DNA of 64,000 bases from an uncultured Prevotellaceae bacterium (GCA_946402905.1 CAMIYC010000002.1:83605-147604), one strand, 5' to 3'; numbered from the stretch's first letter, positions 53,801 to 61,807 are shown. Notes: a model not told the origin generated them from the sequence alone. Made by a program: numbers and translations.

Positions 53801-54514
53801 ATGAGTGCGTTTGTAGAGTATTTCAAGAACATGCAGAAACGCAACGGTACAACGGGCTGTATACACTCGTGCCCTGAGCTGATGGAATGTGTGCGGCAGG
53901 TAGGATTCCTTCCTCTCCTGGCATGCGGTATCCAAGGCTATGCCGCAGAGAGCTTGATGGCTGAGGAATGCCGTTTCACTCAGTTTGAGGATGGCTCATG
54001 GGAGTGGCCCCTGTGGCAGTGGAAGGGCTCGGTGGTGCGCGATGGAGGTTGCGTCTATGGCAAGTTTTTTGCAGGTAAGGCAGGATTCATCAGCCGTGAG
54101 TGGTGGCCCGACTTCTATAACTGGCGCCGTAGCCAGCATCCTGTACCCGAAGAGGGTAGTATCGAGGATACCATCCTGACCATGCTGCGCGAGCATGGCA
54201 GCATGATAACCCGTCGGCTGCGTGCTGCCTGTGATTTCACGGGAAAGAACATGCGCTCCAAGTTCGATGCCTATGTCAGCCGTCTGCAGATGGGTGCCTA
54301 TATCGTGACAGAGGATTTCGTCTATCCCGTCGACAAACACGGACGTGAATATGGATTTGGCTGGTCGCTGCTCACCACGCCTGAAAGATTGTTGGGCAGG
54401 GAGGCATGCCTTTGCGAGCGGCAGCCTGAAGAATCTTATGATCGCATCATAACGCACCTTTCACAGATGCTGCCTTCTGCAACGGAGAAACAAATTGTAA
54501 AATTAATCAAATGA
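53801..54514 (+). CDS. AlkZ-related winged-helix protein
   Basis: The ATG at 53801 (M-S-A-F-V-E-Y-F) gives 237 residues. The E-D-G-S-W-E-W-P-L-W-Q-W-K-G and G-K-F-F-A-G-K-A-G-F-I-S motifs, and the winged-helix segment E-D-T-I-L-T-M-L-R-E-H-G-S-M-I-T-R-R-L, fit the proteins labelled AlkZ-related in Bacteroidetes. AlkZ-type proteins are DNA glycosylases for cross-linked bases, but the catalytic Q-x-Q motif was not recognised here, so activity is uncertain. It overlaps the thioesterase gene by 4 bp (ATGA). Confidence 0.75.
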   Translation: MSAFVEYFKNMQKRNGTTGCIHSCPELMECVRQVGFLPLLACGIQGYAAESLMAEECRFTQFEDGSWEWPLWQWKGSVVRDGGCVYGKFFAGKAGFISREWWPDFYNWRRSQHPVPEEGSIEDTILTMLREHGSMITRRLRAACDFTGKNMRSKFDAYVSRLQMGAYIVTEDFVYPVDKHGREYGFGWSLLTTPERLLGREACLCERQPEESYDRIITHLSQMLPSATEKQIVKLIK

Positions 54515-55347
54515 CGACATTCAGCAAATCAAACGGGAAATACAGACATACCTACACGGCAACGGCATCAGACATTACGCCATTGTACAGACTAACCCCT
54601 AATGCCCTGCTGATGTACTTCCAGGACAGTTTTGCACGGTTGATGACCATCCATGGCGTGGCGGCGTTTGATATCGTCAAGCAGCGACGGATGTGGGTCA
54701 TCACGGAGGTTCAGATAGACATTCATCCGACAGTCACGTATTGGTCGGAGGAATTCACTGTAGAGTTATGGGTGAGCGAATTGACTCCGCTTCGTATCTA
54801 TTGCGATTTTCGCATCGTTCGCAAGGATGATGAGCAACTGATAGCTTCGGGCACCAGTCAGTGGAATATCCTGAACCTTGACACCAAGCGTCTGGAATCT
54901 ACGGATTTCCTTACCGACAGGTTGACAGTAGTGCCCGAACTGACGACCGCCAGTCATAAGAAAGTGCGCTTCCCCAAGCCGCAGTCTTTCGACATGCAGA
55001 TGGAGCATCGTGCTACCCGGCTTGATCTCGACTTCAATTTCCACGTCAGCAACCGCAGCTACGTCAGCATTGCCCTGCTGACGATGCCCGACGAGGTGTT
55101 GGCCTCACAGACGCTGACATCGCTTGTGGTGCACTGGCTGCACGAGACTTATCTCGATGACACCCTGACGTGCCGCATGTCGCGCACGGCTGATGGCGGT
55201 TATATTCACACGCTGACACGCTCGGATCCTGATGCGACCGGTTCGTCTCATGAGGTGGAGGGCGTGGCGGTTTGTGAAATCATGAGCCGCTGGCAGCCGC
55301 AACCGGAAACGGCAGACGTCAGCGAAGTGTTGAATAGGGAATTGTAA
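54511..55347 (+). CDS. Acyl-ACP thioesterase
   Basis: The 278-residue protein is a double hotdog of the acyl-ACP thioesterase family. The first half has L-T-P-N-A-L-L-M-Y-F-Q-D-S-F-A-R and W-V-I-T-E-V-Q-I-D-I, and the second has D-L-D-F-N-F-H-V-S-N-R-S-Y-V with the H-V-N/S-N-type catalytic block. It should release fatty acids from acyl carrier protein in the cytoplasm. It is coupled by a 4-bp overlap to the AlkZ-related gene. Repeats begin 50 bp downstream. Confidence 0.9.
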   Translation: MTTFSKSNGKYRHTYTATASDITPLYRLTPNALLMYFQDSFARLMTIHGVAAFDIVKQRRMWVITEVQIDIHPTVTYWSEEFTVELWVSELTPLRIYCDFRIVRKDDEQLIASGTSQWNILNLDTKRLESTDFLTDRLTVVPELTTASHKKVRFPKPQSFDMQMEHRATRLDLDFNFHVSNRSYVSIALLTMPDEVLASQTLTSLVVHWLHETYLDDTLTCRMSRTADGGYIHTLTRSDPDATGSSHEVEGVAVCEIMSRWQPQPETADVSEVLNREL

Positions 55348-55549
55348 TAAATTGATTATCAAGAGATTTGTCGAAGACCCACTGACCAACGGGAGGTAAT
55401 TTAAGAATTTAAGAATTTATAATCAATAAAAGTATTATCGAGAATTATACGTCGCAAGCGACGGGAATCACACATGCTGAGAAAATGAAATGGCTTGCCA
55501 TTTCTCCTCAAATTCCTATAATTCTTGTATGAATGAACAATTCTTTAAT

Positions 55550-55829
55550 AGGGTGTCCTTTGTTTTCTTACACATCCACTCTCCATTTGCAGTGGTAATC
55601 AGTTCCCCCTCTAAGTTGAGGCTGCTGAAAAAGTCCTGTTTCTATCAAAAGTGGCCTCTGAGATTTCAATTTTTGACTATGCTCCAAGATAGGGGTACGA
55701 ATAATCGAGATATGAAAAATTGGATTAACCTACTTTTTCAGCAGCCTCAAGTTAGAGGGGGTAGGGGGAGTGTGTATGTTTCATAAGAAACATTCACATG
55801 ACATCTATACTACAATAAAAGGACACCCT
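55550..55829. mobile_element. 280-bp non-autonomous element with 11-bp target duplication
   Basis: The ends are AGGGTGTCCTTT and its exact complement (12-bp inverted repeats). AATTCTTTAAT stands on both sides (55539-55549 and 55830-55840). The related repeat at 62885-63070 has this 11-mer once at the matching place, followed by the same TCTTAAATTCTTGAT, so the duplication is confirmed by an empty relative. No ORF is present. A 131-bp element lies inside. A duplication of 10-12 bp is typical of IS4-family transposition, but no transposase is visible to test this. Confidence 0.85.
55618..55748. mobile_element. 131-bp element nested inside the 280-bp element
   Basis: The ends are GAGGCTGCTGAAAAAGT and its exact complement (17-bp inverted repeats). 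AAGTT flanks both sides (55613-55617 and 55749-55753). Removing it with one AAGTT joins CCCCCTCTAAGTTAGAGGGG, a palindrome of the host element, which supports a late insertion. GAGGCTG-type ends are common in Bacteroidetes insertion sequences. No ORF is present. Confidence 0.83.
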
Positions 55830-55888
55830 AATTCTTTAATTCTTAAATTCTTGATAAAAAAAGGTAGAGAGTTCAGTTATTTTATCAC

Positions 55889-56602
55889 TTATTTAGTGTT
55901 AGAAGAGCCGTCGGCATAGACAGTCTTCACCACATTGACTCCCCGATGGAGTGTGCTCACCTGTTTGCCATCCTCGGTGAAAAATGACTGCGCTTTCACA
56001 GCCTTGTCAGAACCTACAGCCATGATGTTGGAAGGGTCGGGAGCTGTTCCTTCGAAATTGTCGATACAGAAACTGGCGGTGGTAAGTACCTGGTTATTGT
56101 AAGAGCGCACATGGTTTTCGCTGGCAGCGAGACCGAAACTGATTTTCTTTACAGCTCCTAAACCCGTGAGATCAAACCATGCCCAGTCTTTCACCCATTT
56201 GTCTGCCACACTGGCATCCCTATAGTCGGCCAAATAGAAGGTGGCAGTGCCGGTGGCAGTACCGTCGGCATCATAACCTGTAGCTACCACGGCAAGCCAG
56301 TCGCCATCGGCATAGGGGTTGCGATCCATGAACCCACGTCCGTTTTCGAGATAATAAGGAAGGTCGGCTGTAGGTGAGATGTAGCATCCCGAGATGACAC
56401 GTGCATCATCGTATTCGCCAGCCACGGTCACGGCGGGAAGGTCTTTGGAGGGGTCGATCACACATACTGCATATTTGGCAGAACCGTCGAAGCCACTGCC
56501 CTTGATACTCGAATATGGGGCGTTGGCAGCCATTGGGTCAGTGTCGATCGACGACCCCATCGACTTCGAAAAAACCTTACGCATCGATTTCTCCGAACTC
56601 AT
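55889..56602 (-). pseudogene. DUF4465-like secreted protein, N-terminally degraded
   Basis: From about 56539 down the product reads like the second half of DUF4465 proteins (G-S-G-F-D-G-S-A-K-Y-A-V, then F-Y-L-A-D-Y-R-D ... W-V-K-D-W-A-W-F-D-L-T-G-L-G, then S-F-C-I-D-N-F). It ends with a shortened form of the shared tail (F-F-T-E-D-G-K-Q-V ... R-G-V-N-V-V). The expected signal peptide and first strands are absent; the upstream codons look unrelated and basic. No convincing start or promoter is seen. It is probably a 5'-truncated gene, though an unusual short form cannot be excluded. Confidence 0.6.
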
Positions 56603-56691
56603 AAAAAACGAATAATCGGGTGAAAGGCATTGACGTTGCTCTTCCTTTTTTCCGATGAGATTTGCTGGGGTGGGTAGGACCTGTGAATGTG

Positions 56692-56720
56692 TTGCATCAT
56701 GACAATCTGTCATGATGCAA
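56692..56720. promoter_or_regulatory. Perfect 29-bp palindrome upstream of Hsp20
   Basis: TTGCATCATGACA-ATC-TGTCATGATGCAA has 13-bp arms and a 3-base centre, 150 bp before the Hsp20 ATG. It is a candidate operator for a dimeric regulator or a stable hairpin. It does not match CIRCE. Confidence 0.5.
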
Positions 56721-56870
56721 TGACGATATGGCATATTTCGGCCAGTGGCACGCTTATTGTATCATATAGGGTGAAGGCCGATGATAAGACAGACGCCGCA
56801 AGGCAGAAGTCAGCGCAGAGGCCATTCAAAAAACATCGTTTAACAAAAGTATAATTAGGAGGTATTGATT

Positions 56871-57293
56871 ATGTTACCAGTTTTTAGAAACAGTTGGTTC
56901 CCAACAGTATTTGATGAATTCCTGAACACTGATCTTATGCCTCGTGCCAATACTACAGCACCCGCAGTCAATGTCAAAGAAGATGAGAATTCCTATACCA
57001 TGGAGTTGGCCGCTCCTGGTATCAAGAAAGAATATTGCCGTGTAAGCATCGATGATGAGGGCAACCTCTGCATCGCCATCGAAAACAAGATGGAGCACAA
57101 GGAGGGCGACAAGAAGCATCACTACCTGCGCCGCGAGTTCAGTTATTCCAACTACGAGCAGACCTACACGCTGCCCGAGGATGTGGAGAAAAACAATATC
57201 GCCGCCAAGGTGGAGAACGGCATCCTGACCATCACACTGCCAAAGGTGAAGAAAGAGGAGAAGAAGCAGGCCAAGGCCATCGAGGTCTCATAA
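56871..57293 (+). CDS. Hsp20/alpha-crystallin small heat-shock protein
   Basis: The ATG at 56871 is set by a strong AGGAGG (56857-56862), rare in this genome, 8 bp upstream. The 140-residue chaperone has an alpha-crystallin domain from P-A-V-N-V-K-E-D-E to I-L-T-I-T-L-P-K-V, with E-L-A-A-P-G-I-K-K, the R-R-E-F-S-Y strand and the G-I-L-T-I motif. The C-terminus is Lys/Glu-rich. It holds unfolding proteins in the cytoplasm. It is monocistronic with a terminator 20 bp after the stop. Confidence 0.95.
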   Translation: MLPVFRNSWFPTVFDEFLNTDLMPRANTTAPAVNVKEDENSYTMELAAPGIKKEYCRVSIDDEGNLCIAIENKMEHKEGDKKHHYLRREFSYSNYEQTYTLPEDVEKNNIAAKVENGILTITLPKVKKEEKKQAKAIEVS

Positions 57294-57312
57294 GGTGAAA
57301 ATCTGAATAAAT

Positions 57313-57357
57313 ATCAAAGGGGCAGCTCCAAATGGAGCCGCCCCTTTGATGTTTATC
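57313..57357 (+). terminator. Intrinsic terminator of Hsp20
   Basis: A 17-bp stem (ATCAAAGGGGCAGCTCC at 57313-57329 with 57334-57350, one wobble pair) and loop AAAT begins 20 bp after the stop and is followed by GTTTATC. Confidence 0.8.
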
Positions 57358-57529
57358 CTGATCTCCACGTCCTATTTATATTGTTTTGTGTCCTGACCTG
57401 CCAGTTGCCTGTCACTGACAGGTATGGAGTCTTCCCAAACGAACGGATGGCAGAGGCAAGCCAGAACAGAATAGTGTATCAATCAAAGAGATTTTTTTGC
57501 TTTCGGGTGAGAGTCTTAGAATTTTTTTT

Positions 57530-57537
57530 TATCTTTG
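57530..57537 (+). promoter_or_regulatory. Bacteroidetes -7 box (TATCTTTG)
   Basis: Exact TATCTTTG after a run of nine T, 73 bp before the ATG at 57610. It overlaps the start of the longer frame and rules it out. Confidence 0.6.
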
Positions 57538-57609
57538 CAAAAAGGCAAGGCGAGGCCGAAACTTCCCCTTGTCTCATTCACATTTGTCCCACCTAATATC
57601 CCCAAACCT

Positions 57610-58275
57610 ATGAGACAGCGTTTTCTTTTCCTCATGAGTACATTCCTTTTAGGAGCATTCCTCTTCTCCTCTCCGACAACGGCAGAGGCTCAGAATCGAA
57701 CAGGCCGTAAACATACCACGACTACTACCAAGAGAACTATAGGCAAGCAGGCGATACGTCAGAACCCACATTCTACCCCCACACCCGTAGGCGACACAGA
57801 ACGCACCATCTACGATATGCTTTATTTCCCATTCTCCTGTCTGAATGCTGAGATGCCAACAAAGGAGTCGGCCTGGCAAGAAATAAGTAATACTTTCGGC
57901 ACCTGCGAAGACGTCAACCTATGTCCTGGTCTCCATGCCGGCGACGCCCTTGATTTCACCTACCGTGGCGTCTCCATTGGTGTGTGTTATTATGATTGGT
58001 ATAGCAAAAGGACATACTATGATTTCTATTTTGCTTCAAAAGAAGAGGCCGACCAATTCTTCCATGACTTGACCAATGACATCCGGGCTGTGGGTATCCC
58101 ACTCACCAGAGACAAAATTTATGGTGGCATGTCTAATCGCAACCGTCCTGTCTCCGTGTTCAAATGGGTCTCTGTAGATTCACCTGTCAAAGTGAAAGAA
58201 GCCGATTCTTCCAATATCGACACTCCCGCCGTCGTCGGGATGTATAAAGTGGAATTTGACGTAATGAAAAAGTAG
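57610..58275 (+). CDS. Secreted protein of unknown function
   Basis: The ATG at 57610 (M-R-Q-R-F-L-F-L-M) gives 221 residues with a signal peptide ending A-E-A-Q. A Thr/Arg/Lys-rich linker (T-T-T-T-T-K-R-T) is followed by a compact domain with D-A-L-D-F-T-Y-R-G-V-S-I-G-V-C-Y-Y-D-W-Y and F-Y-F-A-S-K-E-E-A-D-Q-F-F. No family recognised. The next gene, 31 bp on, also encodes a secreted protein, so the two probably form an operon. Confidence 0.7.
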   Translation: MRQRFLFLMSTFLLGAFLFSSPTTAEAQNRTGRKHTTTTTKRTIGKQAIRQNPHSTPTPVGDTERTIYDMLYFPFSCLNAEMPTKESAWQEISNTFGTCEDVNLCPGLHAGDALDFTYRGVSIGVCYYDWYSKRTYYDFYFASKEEADQFFHDLTNDIRAVGIPLTRDKIYGGMSNRNRPVSVFKWVSVDSPVKVKEADSSNIDTPAVVGMYKVEFDVMKK

Positions 58276-58306
58276 CTGTTGTTTAAAAATATAAAACTAT
58301 CAAAAT

Positions 58307-58918
58307 ATGAAAAGAATCGTATCTGCAATTATCTTTTGTTGTCTCACACTGTCGTTGATGGCACAGAATGGTATCAAAGTGAACTTTAAAGGCTCCAAGC
58401 CCACCATCACAGATTTTGTGTGGGCCGCATTTCCTTCATTGAACTATGAAGACGAGGAAGAGAGTGGCGACCGCCCATGGAAAGCGTTGGAGAATGCCCT
58501 GGAGCGTCACAGAAAAGGCCTACCACAAGAGGAAGGCGAGACATTGACCATCGACTCAAAAAACGGATACATCCTATTTGAGCAAGTATACGATGAAGTC
58601 GTAAATCATGTTTTCAGGTTGGAAGTGTGCTACTGGAATGAGTCGGACGGGAAGCATCAACTCATTGCCTTCAATGATTTGGCAAGCTTGACAGACGGTA
58701 GCCCATGCCTGACCGAAACGAGTAGTTTTTATTTCTTTCGTTACAATAACGCCACGAAGCGTATGGTAGGCTGTGAACCTCCTGGGTTTGAAATTGAGTA
58801 CGGTGGCATATATGAACTGCCACGTGTCGGCAAGGACATCATTTACACCCAGTGGAACGAAGACGGCTCCACAATCAAGAAAATATTAAAATGGAATGGG
58901 AGAAAATTTAAGCTTTAG
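58307..58918 (+). CDS. Secreted protein of unknown function, stop formed at an insertion boundary
   Basis: The 203-residue protein has a signal peptide (M-K-R-I-V-S-A-I-I-F-C-C-L-T ... L-M-A-Q). The remainder has strand-rich stretches such as G-Y-I-L-F-E-Q-V-Y-D-E-V and F-E-I-E-Y-G-G-I-Y-E-L-P. It has no known family match. The TAG stop uses two bases of host sequence and the first G of the 192-bp element; the host TAG is also preserved in the duplicated target beyond the element, so the protein end is unchanged by the insertion. Confidence 0.7.
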   Translation: MKRIVSAIIFCCLTLSLMAQNGIKVNFKGSKPTITDFVWAAFPSLNYEDEEESGDRPWKALENALERHRKGLPQEEGETLTIDSKNGYILFEQVYDEVVNHVFRLEVCYWNESDGKHQLIAFNDLASLTDGSPCLTETSSFYFFRYNNATKRMVGCEPPGFEIEYGGIYELPRVGKDIIYTQWNEDGSTIKKILKWNGRKFKL

Positions 58919-59109
58919 GTGGGTTCTATTAATTATGTCGAGGCGATTTTTGATTTTTAGTCGAGTGCAGAGTGTAAGTTGAAGAGGGAGTATAGCGGGC
59001 TATACGACCGATGAGACTTGACACTATGCACCGAATAAAAACAAAAAGCGACCGAAACAGATTGAGCAGAATAATGCCTATATATCAAACAGAATTAATA
59101 GAACACACC
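58918..59109 (+). mobile_element. 192-bp MITE-like element, copy 4
   Basis: It is identical in every base to copies 1-3 and in the same orientation. Here the flanking duplication is 10 bp, TTAAGCTTTA at 58908-58917 and 59110-59119, not 4 bp as at the other three sites. It lies exactly at the stop codon of the upstream gene and 33 bp before the terminator hairpin. Confidence 0.88.
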
Positions 59110-59142
59110 TTAAGCTTTAGTCTGACGGGAACAATACTCATT

Positions 59143-59200
59143 GGTCAAACAGCATGGATCGAATCATGAACAACTCATGTCGGTCCATGCTGTCTGATCC
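59143..59200. terminator. Bidirectional hairpin between converging genes
   Basis: ACAGCATGGA (59149-59158) pairs perfectly with TCCATGCTGT (59184-59193), with partly paired extensions on both sides. It lies between the secreted protein gene and the converging flavodoxin gene, whose stop is at 59202. Confidence 0.6.
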
Positions 59201-59201
59201 G

Positions 59202-59765
59202 TTAGCGATTGTCTTCAACCCATTTTTGCAGATCGGCCTTTGACGGTCCATTCAGCAGTCTGCCCTCCTTCCAGTTGATGTCGGGGTAGGCCGATTTCAG
59301 GTCGTCGCAAGCCTTCTTGATGTTGCTGCCGCCAGATGTGGCAAAGGGGATGACGGTCTTTCCCTTGAAGTCGTAGGCTTCGATGAATGTGTTGATGATG
59401 GTCGGACAGGTGTACCACCAGATGGGGAAACCTACATACACCACATCGTAGTCCTGCATGTTGGTTAGTTTGCCAGTGATGGTTGGCCGTGAGTTCTTGT
59501 CTTTCATTTCGATGGACGAACGACTCTGCTTGTCGGTCCAGTCGAGATCAGCGTCCGTGTAGGGCGTCTCGGGCTTGATCTCATGCAGGTCTGCACCTGC
59601 CACCTCTGCCAGTTGCTGAGCCACGCCTTTGGTCACACCCGAAGCGGAGAAATAAGTTACCAGTGTTTTTTTCATTGTCTTTTCTTCTTTCTTTTTGTCG
59701 CTCTGCGAACAAGCACTCAGGCTGACGGCCAACAGTGCTGCGAGCATGATGATGATTTTTTTCAT
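59202..59765 (-). CDS. Flavodoxin lipoprotein
   Basis: The start at 59765 ([10 protein letters not shown]) gives 187 residues with a lipobox (L-S-A-C-S-Q-S). A second internal M-K-K then begins a flavodoxin domain: [16 protein letters not shown] phosphate loop, [12 protein letters not shown] and P-F-A-T-S-G-G-S. These are the FMN-binding loops of the flavodoxin_4 group. The internal start could give a cytoplasmic form. The role is probably electron transfer, with partner unknown. Confidence 0.88.
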   Translation of the reverse strand: MKKIIIMLAALLAVSLSACSQSDKKKEEKTMKKTLVTYFSASGVTKGVAQQLAEVAGADLHEIKPETPYTDADLDWTDKQSRSSIEMKDKNSRPTITGKLTNMQDYDVVYVGFPIWWYTCPTIINTFIEAYDFKGKTVIPFATSGGSNIKKACDDLKSAYPDINWKEGRLLNGPSKADLQKWVEDNR

Positions 59766-59830
59766 TTTTTCGGATAGTTTGAAAAATCTGTTTTTTAGCC
59801 TAATCGTCGGCATTCACTATATTACGGCAG

Positions 59831-59838
59831 CAAAAGTA
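59831..59838 (-). promoter_or_regulatory. Bacteroidetes -7 box (TACTTTTG) of the flavodoxin gene
   Basis: TACTTTTG on the minus strand, 66 bp before the ATG at 59765. Confidence 0.45.
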
Positions 59839-60052
59839 CTAAGAATCCTTCAAATAACAGTGATAAAATTTACTGATAGAATTACCATTTTTACTGAATG
59901 TGCCTTTTAGTACTATGTCAGGTGTCATTTTTCAATGAATACACGGTAAACGTATGGCTGTCATCGATGAAGAAACACTCTTGAAGGAGAGAGCTTCGTG
60001 ATGAAGTGCTGGTCATTGGTAACTGTATGAGAAAGAGCCTGAAATTTGCAGG

Positions 60053-60613
60053 TTAGAAGCCGAGAAACTCTTTAAGCCCTACGGCATTTTCAAGATCATC
60101 CCTGTCCACATAGAAAGAGCCTGGGGGTACCAGTTCGAGATATTTGTCAAGAAACACTTCCCACGGCAGCTTGAAGTAAGAAGCAGGAATGAAGAACGTT
60201 CTCGACCCGCCTGCCGAGCGGTTGCCTGCCTGGACGTGTGCCGAAAAGCCTCCCAGTTCATGCTTCTGGATCCGGTAGACCTCCAGGAACCAGTCGCCGC
60301 TGCATCTGCAGGAAGCAGGCACATCCATTGTTTCCTTCACGGGATTCGTGCTTTCAAGTTCCCAGTCATGGCCGCTGGATAGTCGACGGATAAACTCCTC
60401 ACTGTCTATGTCATTCGGGCGTGCCTCCAACGTGCCATCATACTTCGTATGATAAGAGACATACTGATAGTCGTCGCCCACTTTCTCAATGCCATAATTG
60501 GTGTGCTCCGCTATCATGTCTCTCGTCGCCCAGGGGAAATCTTCCCTCATCTGCTCAAATGCCTTGTCGATGTAGGCATTCACATCGTAGCCGTATGGAA
60601 ATTTTTTGTTCAT
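60053..60613 (-). CDS. Cytoplasmic protein of unknown function
   Basis: The 186-residue protein has no signal peptide or membrane segment. It opens M-N-K-K-F-P-Y-G-Y-D-V-N-A-Y-I-D and has a beta-rich middle (G-D-W-F-L-E-V-Y-R-I-Q). A closing segment reads F-F-I-P-A-S-Y-F-K-L-P-W-E-V-F-L. Three Cys occur within C-R-C, close to the middle. No family was recognised. It lies 63 bp downstream of the LytTR regulator gene on the same strand and may be its co-transcribed partner. Confidence 0.65.
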   Translation of the reverse strand: MNKKFPYGYDVNAYIDKAFEQMREDFPWATRDMIAEHTNYGIEKVGDDYQYVSYHTKYDGTLEARPNDIDSEEFIRRLSSGHDWELESTNPVKETMDVPASCRCSGDWFLEVYRIQKHELGGFSAHVQAGNRSAGGSRTFFIPASYFKLPWEVFLDKYLELVPPGSFYVDRDDLENAVGLKEFLGF

Positions 60614-60676
60614 TGTATGATTTGATTATTTATATTCCGGAAATATCTTCAGTATGGCGTCAAATTACTCCAAAAA

Positions 60677-61549
60677 TCATTTGGAGTATTTAAGGATTGC
60701 TTCCTTGATGAGCGAGATTTTGCTTCTCGAAACAGGGATCACTTCAGGACTATGCCTCAAGATGAGTTGCATACTGCCTGACTTTGAGGCGATTTGCTCT
60801 ACCTGGCCGAGGTTGACGAGGAAGGCACGGTGACAGCGGACAACCATCGGATAGTCGTGCAACTCTTCTTCTATCTGTTTGGAAGTGGCACGGAGCATGT
60901 CGGCACGCACAGATCCGTCACGTAGGTGATAGATCTTCACGTAGTTTCCTACAGCCTCTACATACAAGAGGTGAGAGACCTGTAGCGTGACAGTCTCGTT
61001 GGTCGTGCCGGATAGAGTAATATCTGACGGATCAGACGAAACAGGTGAGGGCTTTATAGCCTTCAACTGCTCATTCAGCAGTTTGGTCTCCTCCAATTCC
61101 CCCGCCAGATAGCGACTACGGAACTTGAAACGCCAGTACAGCCCGATGGAAAAAGAGCAGAAGGCGATAATCAAAAGCGTCTCGAAAAAATTGCTCCATG
61201 AAAGATGATTTGCAGGAATATGCTCGCTCATCACGAAATGGCGATAGAGACAGATTGTCAGCGACACCAATAGGGTGTTGATAATCTGGAAGTACAGATT
61301 ACGGCGGATAAAAAAATTGACATCCTTCCTGCTGTCGTCCATGCAAACGGGTTTGCGGACAAGATATTTCATCACGGCATCAGTCAGCATGCACACGACG
61401 ACACCCAAAACGAAAATACATGCCAGATGCATATAGCCTTGCCAATGCCATGCGTCAAGTCCGAAGGGCTTGAAAACGGCAAGGGCAAGTGTCGTAAAGG
61501 CGGTGCTGACGACACGCATGCGGATGATCTCTTTCTGTCCTTGATCCAT
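60677..61549 (-). CDS. Membrane-bound LytTR family regulator
   Basis: The 290-residue protein has four membrane helices in the first 140 residues (near 15-30, 37-62, 84-103 and 120-141). A short coiled-coil linker follows (E-L-E-E-T-K-L-L-N-E-Q-L-K-A), then a LytTR DNA-binding domain (about 178-285) with L-L-Y-V-E-A-V-G-N-Y-V-K-I-Y and V-V-R-C-H-R-A-F-L-V-N-L. It has no receiver domain. Such one-piece membrane regulators act with LiaF-like membrane proteins in Bacteroidetes, and one is encoded at 63356. Confidence 0.9.
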   Translation of the reverse strand: MDQGQKEIIRMRVVSTAFTTLALAVFKPFGLDAWHWQGYMHLACIFVLGVVVCMLTDAVMKYLVRKPVCMDDSRKDVNFFIRRNLYFQIINTLLVSLTICLYRHFVMSEHIPANHLSWSNFFETLLIIAFCSFSIGLYWRFKFRSRYLAGELEETKLLNEQLKAIKPSPVSSDPSDITLSGTTNETVTLQVSHLLYVEAVGNYVKIYHLRDGSVRADMLRATSKQIEEELHDYPMVVRCHRAFLVNLGQVEQIASKSGSMQLILRHSPEVIPVSRSKISLIKEAILKYSK

Positions 61550-61618
61550 AGGTCGGTAAAGGTACTACTATTTTGCCATATAACCAAACCATTTGTCAAA
61601 TTTCATTCCGTTTATCTT

Positions 61619-61650
61619 GCCATTCATCACATAATGATGCAGAATATCCC
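61619..61650. repeat. 32-bp direct repeat, first copy
   Basis: A 32-base sequence beginning GCCATTCATCACATAATGAT is repeated exactly at 63246-63277. Here it lies in the 300-bp gap upstream of the LytTR gene; the other copy lies upstream of the LiaF-like gene. Confidence 0.75.
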
Positions 61651-61807
61651 GGATATTTGCTTCTTCTGACGGTGCCGCTTTATTTTTGCTGCCAGTAATT
61701 CCCTGAGCATAGCCAACACTATTAGCCGCCATGGTGGAAGAACAAGAAAGATGATGCGCAAGATGCAAATATGTGCTAATACGAAAGGGTTCTTCGAAAA
61801 AAAGTTT

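Larger units (their letters stand above)
55398..55858. repeat. AT-rich foldback repeat, copy B1, interrupted by an insertion
   Basis: The left part (55398-55549) and right part (55830-55858) together match the repeat at 62885-63070. They share AATTTAAGAATTTAAGAATTTA at the left, a CGTCGC-AA-GCGACG hairpin, an AAATGGC-TT-GCCATTT hairpin, and TTCTTAAATTCTTGATAAA at the right. A 280-bp element splits it. The far left TTTATCAAG end seen in the other copy is missing here. Confidence 0.82.

Noticed and set aside
55550..55829. TA-flanked (Tc1/mariner-like) reading of the 280-bp element
   Set aside because: The bases TA do flank a shorter version of the ends, but the 11-bp duplication is supported by the empty related repeat at 62885-63070.
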